The translations under genes and the position numbers were made by a program. Of a stretch of 64,000 nucleotides of DNA, positions 13,101 to 25,500 are shown in pieces. This stretch comes from Serinus canaria. Lineage: Eukaryota; Chordata; Aves; Passeriformes; Fringillidae. Positions within the stretch are counted from its first letter, which is position 1. Every line of letters begins with the position of its first letter. The notes beneath the pieces were generated by a model. It saw only the letters and a program-made list of their open reading frames with translations. It did no database searches and had not been told where the DNA came from. The stretch spans positions 2,455,072 to 2,519,071 of the forward strand of contig NC_066329.1 of NCBI RefSeq assembly GCF_022539315.1, given 5' to 3'.

Positions 13101-16100
13101 AAATATAGCCCTGTGCTGTGCTATTGCACTGCAAACTTCTGTGCAGCAGACTGCTTGAATTTCTTTTCTTTTAGGGCCAATAGAACTTGTGTTCTGCAGC
13201 TTTTTGCCTCCAAAATTACTCCAATGCTTAATTTTTAACATACGACTTTGTGTGTCAGCTTTGAATGTAATTTCCTGCATTTGGCATTTCAAGTCAAATA
13301 CTTCTTTCTACAGCTACATGCACTAAAGGCACTTGGCAGGGCTTTCTTAGAAATAAATTTAATAGCAGGATATTTGGAATGAATTTAGAGAAAGCAAGGC
13401 TACCAAGTGACCTGCCACATGCTGTGCTGAGCTAGGTAGCCTGGCTGTCTGCTGTGCTCTGGTACCTCATGGCAAAAGGCTCTGTTGTTCCTGTGTTTCT
13501 GCATCTTAACTCTGTTCAGCTGAGCCAACCCCTGCTCCAGTGCAGTCTTTCTGCTGACTTAGTAGCACAGCTCATAAGGAAACTCTGAGCTCCTTCAAAT
13601 TCAGGCTTTCCATGGCCTTTGCAACTGCTGTGTGGGGAAAAAAGCTGTATTAATTCCCAGCACACTGGAGAGCAAGGCAGATGGAATAAAGAAAGTGAAT
13701 TGTTTTCACATTAGTATTATTCCTTGGAAATGTGGTAAGATACTTCCTCCACTATGTCAGGGAGCAAAGGATCAGACATGTTTCCATCAGATGGAAAAAA
13801 AAATAAAATATTCCCTGCCTTGTGCAGCAGGGAATGTGTGTGCTGTGGGTGGCCCCCAGTGCAGAGTAAGCCAGTTGTTACTGGGACTAGGAAGGAAAGT
13901 GTTTCCTGGAGTCTGGAGGCACCCAGAATTCAGTCCTTACTCTTGAAGCAGTTGGAAGGCAAGGTAGTACAAACCAGCTCAGCCCTACTGACATTTTTCC
14001 AGGTTTTTGTCTTGACACAGGGAGCTGCTGGGGAAGGGGTTTTGCAGAGGGATGAAGTCAAGTGGTGTAAGTGCCTTATTTAAGCACTTGAGGTCGTTTT
14101 CTGTTCACTTCTCCTGTATTTTCTTTTGAAATGATGTTAATATTTTGTCCTGGAGCTCAAAGCTCAGCTTCTTCTTTCCTATAATGAAATGGTGCTTTGT
14201 GCATGGACTCTGTGTTGCCTGTATTCTTTAACATATCTGTGCTGTAATACTTCAAACTGCTGCTGTTAGAAACTGGAAAATGTTTTTTCCAGGTGCTAGT
14301 CACATTTCTGGGCTCGTCTTCCAGTTGTAATGTTAGAGGTTTAGTGCATGACTAAAGAATTCTTTCAAACTCCCTATAAAATGTTTTATAACACTGCTGT
14401 TCATGCCTCATACCTGACAGCACGATGCCATGGGATCAGTAAGTGCTCAGTGCAGAGGGACCAGAGCAGCTGCTTACTGCTTACACTGGTGCTGCTTTTC
14501 AACTTTCTCCACATCTCCAAATTGCCAAGGGATTATTTTTGCCGGCGTTATTTTTGATTTCTCTGTGCAGCAGAATAGCAGAGTGAGCGGTGTGGGTACA
14601 GGAGCAGTGGCAGGGTTGTGTAATCAGTGTGTTGATGGTGTGTGGATGAATGCATGTGTGCATTCTGTGGTGAGGAGCTGGGAGAGGATATTAACTGTGA
14701 TGAAGTCATGAACCCAGGCGCCCGCTATAGGCATCTGCAAACACTGGTTACCCTGGCAACAAGTGGGAAGAGGTTGGAGAGGAAAGCTGGAGTAGGTTGT
14801 TGCATTGAATTGTTTCTTCCTCACTAAAGCAGGGAGATGTTGAAAGGTATGATGTCCCTCTTTCTATGTCGTGTACTATTTTATATGGATTTAGGCAGTT
14901 GTTGGGAAAGGGAAGGCTAAAAAAAAAAATCTTGTAATGCAGCTCGATTGGAGAGGAACTTTTCAGTATCAATAGTGACGTGCATTGCAAATCTGTGCTT
15001 TTCTCTGTGTGCTTAATTTCTGTGTCTTGTGTTGTGAGAGTGCTAAATGGGTCTCCAGAGTACAGCACCTGCCCCATCCTCAGCCTGGGCACGAGTGTCT
15101 CTTGCATATTGTATCTTCAGAAACTGGTTTGATTTTAAACTGGGTTTGTAGAGCTAATGTTTGAAAACCTGCCAAGACAGTGCAAGTACAGGGTAATACC
15201 AAAAGATTTATTAACTGATATTAAATCTGAGCTTCTGAACACCCTCAGAATGTGCTGCACTTGTATTCTGGCGTTCTCACACTTGTGAGGAATATTGTGG
15301 CTCACGAGTTAGTGGAGTCTTTACCTCCCTGGGGAAAGTTTTTATTAGAAGAACTAGGACATTATGTTCAGGGCTTTAACAGCATCTTCCTCAAAACAAA
15401 TATTAAAATATTCTCTTCAGAAACCTGTTTTAGACAAACAATGAGGAGATCCAGCTGTATGTTCTTGATTGTCCTTCCTGTCTATAATGAAAAAAGAACA
15501 AATATTTATACAATATATTAAAGTATATAAAATATATTATAAATTATAATATGTACACCAAAACAACCAATTCTTGCTGTTTTCAAGAAGTCTGAGAAAT
15601 ATTTTGTTTATTAACTTTATTTTTAACTTGGTCACTTGAATGGCATTGTTTCTGTTTAAACAACAAAAAAAAAAACCCTAAAATTTCACAGTCCTGAAAG
15701 AATAAAGTGTATGACCCAGCCAGGGAATAGAATTCTGTGACTGTATGGAACATCTCTGACAGCAAGGGATTGATTAACAGTGCTTCTTGATTTCTATTGT
15801 ACTGAGAGGCACATTCTAATAGAATATTAACAAATATTGTTTCCAGAAGTGCAGTGATAGAAATGCACAGTGTGCTGGACTCCTGCCCTTTCATTTCCAT
15901 TCACTTCTACATTAAAAATCGCTGCCAGATATTGTATTCAAATATAACTCTAATTTTACTGCACTGTAGAACTGCATCTTCAAAACTTGAAAAATATATT
16001 CTGGAAGATGGAGATGTGTATGATGATGCTGATAGCTCTTGAGAGAGCCCAGACTGATACCAGTCTAGTAGCATCTTCCTAGAATTAGACTGCTCAAAAG

Positions 16101-19100
16101 AGCTTTTGTCAGTGGGCCATAATTTAGTTAAAATAAAGCACAGCAAATCAGTTTAAGCAATGATATATCTTATAATCAAACAAATATTGTAATTAGCAGA
16201 AGAAGTGGAGTTTTGTCATTAAATAATAATGCAAATCAGAGTTCTTACTCTGTATTGTGAACTAATAAGTCCCTAATGTAGTTAAGTAGTAGAGTAGATA
16301 GAAAACTGCTTTCAGTTAGCAGTAGAGTTGAGGCTGTAGGATTTGCAGTTTGTTTGTGTATCTCTGTACCTGCTAAGTTAATTACTGGTTTGTATTCTGG
16401 GTTAATTAGTGGATAAGAAAGATTCTGTTAGTACTTACCCTACTTAAGATGGTGGTTCTGGAGGGCTGCAGTAAGTTAAGAATGAGTTGACTTCTCCTCT
16501 GTGTTGTGGAGTAATCTGAAATCATCATCATTTTCATCCTGCTTTTCTTCAGATGTTGTTGTAGCCATGTCAGTGTGGGAGTGCTCTGGGTTCAGACTGC
16601 AGCCTGTGGTCAGCACCAGGGATGGGATCCATGGGGTGGGATGGGATCCATGGGATGGGATGTGTATGTGCTGGCCTGGGGCTGCTCCTTTGGCAGCATG
16701 GGATTAAATCCCTGTGTGCTGCTGGAAAGGGCAGGCAAGACCCAGGGATCCTTCAGCTGGCCTCTGCTTCTTCAGAAGGGAAACAATGCTTTGGGATTTT
16801 CCTACTCGAGCTTCCTACAGTTAAGCACTTCCTTCTGCCTTGTTCTCAGCTGATTTGGTCTATTAATACATGTACAGATGCAAGGATTATTTCCCTACTT
16901 CCAGTGCTGTATTTTGAAGTATCCAGAGAGGAATGTGCAGGAGAGTGCTGAGAATGAGAAGCACATTCATCTGCATTAGGCTGTTCCATTTTGTGCTGGA
17001 TAGTGAGTGGAACATCTCAGAGCAGGTGCTGCCTGTGAACTGTGCTGTTCTGGGTGACCTTTCCTTTTTGGGAGCTATTGGACACTTCTCTACAAGCAAT
17101 CTCATTTATCTTAAGGGTTATGTGAGCTTTCAGCTACAAGTCTAGATGGTGGGGCTTTTTCTTTACCTATGAAAATCAGTGGGTGAAAGAACAGCCTGCT
17201 TTCCTGGGCTTTTTTTCATACAGGTTTTTCAAGAACCATAGAAATGATAACTCTTTTAAAAAGTTGCATCTTTCAAACTGCATAGATCAGACTGTTAAGC
17301 TGTGATGTTTTCTGAAGCAGTTTCTGCAAGGGGAACTCTTGTACAGGAGAATATTACCATGGTAAATTCCGAGATCTTCTCTATATTGGTAGAGATGGAG
17401 AAGTGTTTTCAACACTTGAGGGGGTGGGAGCAGTTTTCCAATGAAGAAAAGTTAAAATATGTGTTCCTTTTTAAGACGTTGCATGGTCAAAATCCCAAAT
17501 TAATTTAGAGCATTGCCATACAAAGAATTTTAGAGCAAGTGAGACTGTGACTCTCCACTGCATGTGCTGGTCCATGAAAGCTGCCTGTGGAAGCAGGAGG
17601 TGACTCAAATTAGACTAGGCAGCCCTTTGTTTTTGAGGAATGTCTTCATTTTCAAGAGAGAATAAGAGCTTGTTTTGTGTCCATGGCCTTGAAGTGGGCA
17701 CTGCCCTGCCCCACCAGGGCACTGGCAGGTCTCAGCAGTTCAGTGAAAATGAGCCCTGCTGTGTGCAAGGTGCAGCCCAGTGGGTCAGCAGGCTGGTTTG
17801 ACACTGCACTCATTTAAAAGCAGCTACAGCTGGTACATAACAACAGGGCTGTACACACACATGGGTTCTGAGCTGCAAACATCCCAGGTTCTAGAACAGC
17901 AGAAGGTGGGAATTTTGGGCTGATGTATTTCTAGAGGTACAGTGGATGGATCAGTGAAGAGTGGGCACTCAGGATCCCTGGATATTTGTTTCATGAGGAA
18001 TGGATTTGGCCCTGGCAGTGGATGCTCACAGTAAGGAGCCTTCCTTAGCACTGGGCTGTGCTCAGTGTAGCAGGTACCTGTGGCTGGAGATCAGAGAGGG
18101 CCCCATTGATCACAGCTGCTCCTTCATTAAGGCTGATGGATTTTGCTCTGCACGTGGCAGCTCTTCCTCCCAGCCCTCCCAGCTCCAAAGGAAGCTCAGC
18201 TCAGCTCCTGCTCAGCTCTCTGTGTTTCTGCAGATGTGCAGAGATGACAAAATGTCAACCTCAAATTTTTTTTCCTTTGCTTTTTAAATTACATTTACCT
18301 TTTTTTTAAGAGTTTGAATTGATGGCACTAATATGGAAAAGTTGCCTTTGCCATCTTAACTTGCCAATATTTAATTTCACTCAGTCATGTTATGGTTTAG
18401 AAACAGAGCAAGGGTTAAAAGGATTTTTCTACCTGTTGCTTAGACAGTAAAAGGATTGAGGCTTAGGAGAGAGATCAGGATGTCTCTTAATCTGTGAATT
18501 ATATTTCATTACTAAAGAGGAAGAAGAGCTTGAAGTGCCTTTGGAGGGGCTTGGATTTCAGCAGCAGGAGTCCCGGCTTTGTCAGCAGATGAAAATGGCA
18601 ACGGTCGCGCCACCGCCAGAGCCTGTGTGCTGGCACGTGGAGCCCGTGCCCAGCACTAATTCAGGACATGTTTGTACCCCAGGTAGGAGCTTCCTGTGCC
18701 TCAGGCAATTCTGAAATGGGTGGTGAGCTGTGTAGGCACTGATTGGTTGGACAGCTGGGATTGGCATGCCTCAGTTTCCCTGCCTGCCTTGCAGTCAAGT
18801 ACTGCAGGGTTTGGATGCTGCATTCCTGGCAGTGCCTGAGCCTCCTGGGCAGGAGCTCTCTCATCCCTTGGTGGGGATTCTGCTTGCTGCATGTCTGGCA
18901 TGCTAAATACCATGGCAGCAAAGCCAAATACAAAACCTCCAGTACCAGCTTTCATGCAAAATAGTTTGTGCATCCTTTAAAGCAGAATTTTTCTTTTAAT
19001 TGCAGTCTTATATGGGGCAGTATCATAACAGCTTGGATTGCACTATTGGGATATTTAGCAGCAGGAAATGGTTTTTCACAAAACTGACTCAGTCTAAGTA

Positions 19101-21254
19101 AACATAAAAACCAGCATTACAGCAGTTAGTGTGTTCTATCCCTCCTCTGCCCTCTTCCCAAGAGAAGAAGTTGGTGTTTTAATTGAAAAAAATGTAAAAC
19201 CTGGTATTTCAGGCAAGCATAATCTAGATTTTCATGTTTGGGGTATCTTGTTTTTCCTTATTTGTGAGAGCAGATTATCCTGTGTCTGATTACTGTCTGC
19301 AAAGATTGGCTGCCCATGGAGATGGGTCACTGACCTTGATGGAAAGCCATGCCTCATCTGTTGTGGCAGCTCTTACATTCCTGTGTGCTGTTGAGAACAT
19401 GCAATTCAATTTTACATCCCTTAGTAGTTTGCTCTGCTGCTGCCTGTTTCTAGGCTAGCATTAGGAAATTGGCATTTTATTTTGCTGTAAGTGGCCACAT
19501 CCATTCCCAGTATCTGCCAGAGATGGATTTGACAATACTGGATCTGAAAAAATGTATATGAGCATCTGTCATTATTACCAGACTGAGAAAGGCTCTGGTC
19601 TTTCCATTTATATCGTTTCTAAAAAATAATTTGGACTCCATGTGAAGCAGCATTATTAGTAAGAAATCTCTTTGAACAAATACTCAGTTTATAACATTGC
19701 AGCATTGTCATCTACTGGTTATTGTTGTGTACAGATCATTTTGTAATGTGATAGTTCCTGGGGAAGGGCTGGATCCTTCTGGTGAGATGTACTCAATAAA
19801 CTCTGAGAAAGCTTGCACTGTGGAGGCCCCAGGCTGAGGCACTGGGGAGGGATGTGGGAATGATGCTCCCCAGTGTGGGAGCCAGTGCACGAGCACACCA
19901 AGGAGGCAGGATGATGGCAGGAGTTGTAATGGGGAAAATTGACAAGTGTTTCCATAGATTTTTCTCTAATTGTTGAAGAGTTGCTCCCTCAGTAACTGAA
20001 GAGACAGTGCTGTGGTGGAGGAAATGAGGGCTCCTGAGTAGAGCTGGAGAGCTTTGTTTGTTGCATTGCAGGATGGAGAGACAGGAGCTGATTGCATCTG
20101 ACCCAGTGGGAAGATGGTGTTTGCAGTGGATGTAGATGGCCAGTGCTGCACTACCATTTCTTGTGCTCGGGCAGGTGGAGTTTCTGACATCCAGGAAGAT
20201 ATTTCTTAATTGCTGTTGCTTTCCACTTGTCATTGTACAATCTTTTTTCTGGTTCTAAGCTTTGGTTATTGCAAAGCTTGAAGAAAGGCCTTTTGAGCCA
20301 GCCTTACATCTAACAATGAACTCTTCCCTCTTCTTTGACATCTGAAATCCTAGATAACTTCCTAACATATTTTTTCCTTGCTGTTTTCTGTTTAGCCTCC
20401 AGTTCCAAGCCTGAACTCAGCTCCAGTTCACAGACTTTGGGAAGTCAGCAGAACAAGACAGATGGCACCCGAGTAAAAACTCGCATTCTGCCCAACATGC
20501 CAAAGCTTTTCATACCTTCATCTGTCACCAAATTTCCACCTGAGATCACTGTCACTCCACCCACTCCCACCCTCCTTTCTCCAAAGGGCAGCATTTCAGA
20601 AGAGACCAAGCAAAAATTAAAGGTAATAAAAGGGAAACAGTAATTTTTTTAGATTATTGTTTTTATCTTAATTCTCCCCTCAATAAATTACTAGTATGAA
20701 AGAGGCAACAGTTCATGTCCCCAGTTCATAACCAGAGGTAGTTAAGTAGTGGAAGGAGGTGCTAGCTCTTACCAGCAGGAGCCAGTTCTTAAAGGACTGC
20801 TGAAGTACTGGCTGTGGGTGAAATGAGAGCTATTCTAGTCCCTATCCCTTTTCTGAGGGATTTGGGAAAAAATTACAGGAATGGCTGAGTGACCTAGAGC
20901 AGCCATTGCAGTTCTTAGATGAGTGGAAGCTGCCAGAACTTTAACTGTGGGGAAGCCTACTGGTAAATGTTATGTGGTTTGACATCTTTTATCAACACAA
21001 GGCAGTTATTGAATGTGAAGGAGTAGCAACCAGTGGGCATTTGTCCCTGTGATCATGGGTTTATCCTGACTATTCAGCAATATATTCTCTCTCTCTCTTT
21101 TTGGGATCAGTCTGCTATTTTGTCTGCTCAGTCTGCAGCGAATGTAAAGAAGGAGAGCCTTTGTCAGCCAGCTTTGGAAATCTTAGAGACCTCAAGCCAG
21201 GAGTCCTCACTGGAAAGTGATACTGATGAAGATGATGACTACATGGACATATGA
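6905..21254 (+). CDS. 3' part of an unidentified gene: Ser/Pro-rich C-terminus with acidic tail (three exons)
   Basis: Three exons, 6905-7196, 20396-20622 and 21111-21254, join in frame across AG/GT borders (phases 1 and 0) and encode the last 220 residues of a protein that begins left of the window. No folded domain is visible. The segment is rich in Ser, Pro and Thr, with a poly-serine run in the first exon and several Ser/Thr-Pro motifs ([15 protein letters not shown] in the second). It ends in a highly acidic tail, [13 protein letters not shown]. The Thr-Pro motifs suggest proline-directed phosphorylation and the acidic Ser/Thr residues suit casein kinase 2; both are inference. The clean splice phases and non-repetitive conserved-looking sequence make this a real gene. 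I do not recognise the family, so I give no function or symbol. The intron between the first two exons is about 13.2 kb. Confidence 0.82.
10701..10925 (+). repeat. Minisatellite, about 6.8 copies of a 33-bp unit
   Basis: Tandem units start at 10701, 10734, 10767, 10800, 10833, 10866 and 10899 (the last partial). Each has the core ttcctgggtgaaat followed by aatggtggaagaa or gatggtggaagaa, and the copies differ only at a few positions. Because 33 is a multiple of three and the unit lacks stops, both strands show artificial open frames (an 11-residue [13 protein letters not shown] repeat on plus, a Pro/His-rich repeat on minus). It lies inside an intron. Confidence 0.95.
10914..10935. repeat. 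10-bp perfect inverted repeat at the minisatellite edge
   Basis: gaaatgatgg at 10914-10923 is followed after two bases (ag) by its exact reverse complement ccatcatttc at 10926-10935. The left arm is the end of the last minisatellite unit, and the right arm is an inverted piece of the same unit core just outside the array. It can form a near-perfect hairpin. Confidence 0.9.
20396..20622 (+). CDS. Coding exon 2 in window of the unidentified gene
   Basis: The acceptor is ctgtttag at 20395 and the donor is GTAATA at 20623. The 227 bases complete the split codon from the previous exon (G|CC, Ala) and end on a codon boundary. The peptide opens Ser-rich, then has a basic patch ([14 protein letters not shown]), then a Pro/Thr-rich segment ([18 protein letters not shown]), and ends SEETKQKLK. 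The in-frame start and end phases on both sides are the main support. Confidence 0.85.
20623..21110 (+). other. Short intron between the last two exons
   Basis: This 488-base phase-0 intron has a GTAATA donor, and a CT-rich tract precedes its acceptor. Nothing else is seen in it. Confidence 0.75.
21111..21254 (+). CDS. Terminal coding exon of the unidentified gene
   Basis: The acceptor follows a CT-rich tract (tctctctctctttttgggatcag). The exon encodes 47 residues and a TGA stop at 21252-21254. It starts [17 protein letters not shown] and ends in a run of Asp/Glu with a C-terminal YMDI. A Ser/Thr acidic cluster just before the end fits a casein kinase 2 substrate region, which is inference. 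Confidence 0.85.
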   Translation, partial: SAILSAQSAANVKKESLCQPALEILETSSQESSLESDTDEDDDYMDI

Positions 21255-22530
21255 ATGAATTCTGGCCATCATCAACACCAACCACATAACCATTCTTCTT
21301 GTTGCCAGCATCTCTGGAAGTTGAAACATCTTCATTGGCATTACTCTCCATTTAATTGGCATCATTGTGTTCTTCACTTTCATTCCCTTTGTTATCACCA
21401 CAGCCACTTGTATTGCCTTCAGACTCTTGGCCATTCTCCCCATCATGGTGCTTGACAGAAAGAATGATTGGTTGTTCACCAGGCAGTTGGTAAATCTGGA
21501 TCACACTCTCACCAGGAACTTCAGTAAACACTAGGATGTTCTGAGCTGCAGTTCTTCTCTCTCTACTGTTCCTGCTTCTCCAAACCAGAGCCTTGGGAGT
21601 TGCTCCAGTAGCTCTTTCCCTTAGTGTTTTTCTCCTTTTGGTTGTCTTGTATTTTCCCCCTCTAGCTAAGTTTTTCTCCCAGTAATTCAGCAACCTGATG
21701 TCTGTCTAACCATGCCATGATTAATCCAACAGCTCCTTCTAAGGTGAATGGAGTAGGAAAAATTTGCTGAGCTGGGAGAGATTTTATTTGCATCAAGAAA
21801 ATCTGTGGCTTTGTCATAGGGCAAGGAGGGTGAGCTGAGGGTCTGTCAGCTCCTTCACACTGCTGGGGGCTTGGTTGGAACTGGACTCTTTCAAATAGAC
21901 AAAAGAACCAGCTTTTCCAGGCAGACAGAGAGGGTGGTCTCCTGTTTGTGCTCATTTCACACCAATGTATGAGGTCCAGCAAAATTTATCTACCTGAATG
22001 TTGGCTTAAAGAACTGATCTTTCCAGAATTGTCTTACAGTCCTTTCTCTTCTAATGCCTTGGACAAGCATTTTGAATTGGGGGCTAGATGATATTTTTAT
22101 GGTGGTATTGACAAAAAAAAAAAAACTTGAAAGATTTCAGTACCATTTCAGTAATGTCTGTTTTTTACAGAATGACACGAAAAGGTGTTTTTTATCTATC
22201 TGCAGAGGGACTGCTCACAGTTATTTATATGAGAAAATAATGGTAACAAAAATCCTTTTTTTTTTTTTCTACTGAATGTTAACTTTGTAAAATAATGAAT
22301 GCAAACCATGCAAAAAAAAGACGTCACACACTATATATACACTGCGTGCTCCCACACACATATATATATGTGTATGTACATATATATATGTCTGTACATG
22401 AAAACAGCAACTGCATACAGCTTGCAATGTCGGGTTTCTTTGTGTTTGGGGGGTTGGTTTTCTGTAAAATGCAGAGCTTTGTATAAACTTTTGGGTTTCT
22501 TTTCTAATAAAGTTGAAATGCACTGTTGTC
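21255..22530 (+). other. 3' UTR of the unidentified gene
   Basis: The sequence from the stop codon to just past an AATAAA reads as a 3' untranslated region. It is AT-rich near its end and carries an alternating TA/TG tract at about 22328-22400. A Pumilio-type octamer TGTACATA sits at 22375. Open frames on the minus strand here have no recognisable content. The exact cleavage site is inferred as 10-25 bases after the signal. Confidence 0.7.
22506..22511 (+). terminator. Poly(A) signal AATAAA of the unidentified gene
   Basis: A canonical AATAAA in tttctaataaagttg is followed within 20-40 bases by a GT-rich stretch (tgttgtctctgtttgtttg), which is the usual downstream element. It is the best-placed signal after the stop codon at 21254 and gives a 3' UTR of about 1.27 kb. 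Confidence 0.72.
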
Positions 22531-25500
22531 TCTGTTTGTTTGAGAGGGCACAAGGTGCTGTGGTTCTGGAAGAGCACTGTTCCTCTTTCCTTTTGGTTTT
22601 TGGGTCACAAAAAAGGGGTTGGGGGGACTTGATGGGAGCCCCTTTATTTTCAGAGGACTGCCAGAGCTCTTGGGGTGGGTGTGGTGTGTGTGACCCTGAA
22701 CCCAGTGTTGCCAAGGCTGCTGCAGTGGGTTCAGTTCCCCACTGAAATGTGAATTCTTTTTCACCCATCTTGGTGTCTTTGAAAGCTGCTGAGCAACATA
22801 AGGGGGAGGACACCACATGGGAACAGGGTCACACAGAATATTTGGCTGCATAAATTTGCACTTGATCCAATATTACAGTGATTGATCTCGCTGATAGGAA
22901 TGATAAATGGACTGTGGATAAAAAGAATCTGCAGTAAACTTTGTATTGCAAGGTTCTCAAATTCTGGGGGTTTTGTTTTGGAGAAAATGTGGTTTACAAG
23001 GCAGTGAGCATGTCCATTTTGGATGTGTTAGCAGCTGTTGGAGTAACTTGTTCACTTTCTGCAAGTGATAGGTGAAGTGAGTGCAATTGATACAGAAAAG
23101 ATGAGGGAAATGATGGTAAATCAAACAAGTGTTTTCAGTCAAATGTTGTCAGTGTTCACTCTGATTTGTTGTAGGTTATTATAAATGCAGTGCATGGCAT
23201 GCTGTGTTGTCACTGCCAGGTAAAAGGCTGAGAAAGTTTCAGATAAGAATGATGTTTAGGTTTTTTAGAAGAAAGCACAGAATGAAATAAATCAGCTGCC
23301 TGTGAGAAATTGGAAGGGGAGGGTGGAGTTCTCAGTAGGGCTTTTTCTCCCAGATGGAATGGGCTGCACAGACTGTGTGGCTAATGTGTATTCTTAAATG
23401 TATTGCTAACTTAAAGATCACATTTTAATTTTTAGGTCCACACTTCAGCTTGGGTTTGATGTATAAAGCATTTGATTTTCTAATTGCATGTGACCACTGA
23501 AAATTGTTGGTTTTCCTTTATTATTCTTAAGGATTCCTTGGCATTAGGCTTTCTGGGTTTTTTCCTCCAGACATCCTAAAATGCTGGTCTTGAGCTTTCT
23601 TTTGAATTCTAGTCCTGCTTTTTGAGAAGGATTTAAAATTTTCCTGGTTTGGGAAAGCTAGAACAGTAAGTGTAACTGTTCCTGCCAGCAACAAGAGCTG
23701 CATTTGCTGGACTGCTCTAAGCTCATTTTAACCTTCAAACTTCTCAGCTGGGCAACTTGTTTTATCCTATACTGAATTCTCTTACCTGGTTTTCCTTTTT
23801 TTTAAATAAATTTATTTTTTTATTCCCATTATGCTCTTGAGTAGCTCAAGGACTTTTTCTCAAGCTCAAGAAATCACTGAGACTGAACTTTACAGGCCAC
23901 CTCCCTCCAATCCTGCCCTTCTGCTCTTGACTAAATGTTTCTCAGCTGTGGCCCTTCTCCCACAAGGGTGTTCCTACTGCACTGAAGGAGCCTTTCTTCT
24001 TCTCCATGTGTGAAACCTCCTCTCTGTAAGTACAGCTGATGGAGTTCTTCAGGTCAAGGAAGGAGCCAAGGTCCCTGGATGCACTGAGATGAGGATGTTT
24101 GTCTGAAGAACCATCCCTAAAGGTGCTCAGAGCAACAACTTCAAATCCTCACAGACAGAGGTACTCACTGAGTAGTGAATGCACCTTGTGAAGCTTGGCC
24201 ATCTTGTGCAATTAGCAAGAAAAAGTATTGCAGTCAAGCTGCAGTTAGCCATGGCTTGGAGCAGATTCCTTTATTTTGGTCCAGTCCTGGTGGTAAGAGC
24301 TTGAGATTCAAGCCTAGGCAAGATCCAGCTTAGCAAGTCCCAGATCAGATGTGAACACTGCATCTGCCTGCAGGATTTACTGGGTACCCATTGCTTCTGA
24401 AATCTCTGTTCCCAGGTGCCTTTCTGATGTGCCAGACAAAGAAATGGCAGCTGCTGAGGTGTGCTGCTGGTTTGGTTCTCGTGTGGGTTTTCCCTGGGAA
24501 GCCACAGGGACAGGAATGTCTGGTGCCTAAAGCAAACTTTAGGGTCAGGTCTGTGACCAAGTGGGGTGAGGCTTTCTCTCTCTTTAATTTATTTTTTCCT
24601 TGACAGTAATTGATTAAAATCCAAATCCTTTTTGGCTACTGAAAAGCCAAACTCTTAAGACTTTCAGGCAAATAGCAAAACCATTTTTGTTCCAAAGCAG
24701 ATGGAAAAAGGAATTATTTTGGATTGGCTGTGGAGAGTAATTTGTGGAGAGTTGATATCCTTGCTGTGCTGCTGCTGGGCCCTTGCACACAGGTATCTTT
24801 CACTGTTAAGGTGAAAGTATTGTCAGGATATTTATTATTGGGGTTTGGCTATTTGGAGTTTCACTTCCTGGCACAGGGATTATATAATCCATGTGTAGTT
24901 AAAACCATTAAGAATTTCTCTCTCTAGGCAAGGACTAGTGTTTTACTAAGAATTAATTTTGTTGAGCACAGCTGTCATTAGTGGCTTCTGCCCACTGTCT
25001 GACAAATGCTGTAGCATTTTTTTCAAAAGCTAATAATGTTCCCTTCCACAACCAAAATAGCAGATCAAGGAAGATACCAAGTACCTCCTAAATTTTATTA
25101 TGTGCTAGGGTTTGTCAGTTGTTGTCTCTTGGTTTGGTTTTTTTTCTTTTTTTTTCCTTAATTGGAGTGAGATTTCTCATGAATAATGAAATTAGTGTCT
25201 TTTGCAGCCAAAATAAACAGCATATGGTCAGGGAGAAAGGGACCAGGAAAAGATGAGGAAGGCACAGCAGCAGCTGAAGCTGATAGGAGACAAAATGGGC
25301 AGAAGGAAGCAGAGGGGCCAGGTGAGAACAGACCAAGTCCTGCCATTGAGGGTGGGATCACAGCACTGTTAACACCACTGTGAAAAGCACAGTGTTGAAC
25401 TGGAAATTCCAGTGAGGCTGAAACCTGGAGTAGCCTGTGTGTACAGCTACACACTGAGCACAGCTCATTTCTGCTCCTGCAGGTGCTTGCATATTTTAGG

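Larger units (their letters stand above)
7197..20395 (+). other. 13.2-kb intron of the unidentified gene
   Basis: This is bounded by a GTAAGT donor and a tttag acceptor whose phases match. It contains the 33-bp minisatellite at 10701-10925 and a short GGGATGGGATCCAT-type duplication near 16620-16665. A possible conserved AT-rich element lies at 12630-12730. No further exon is needed for the frame to continue, and none of the enclosed open frames is recognisable. Confidence 0.65.
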
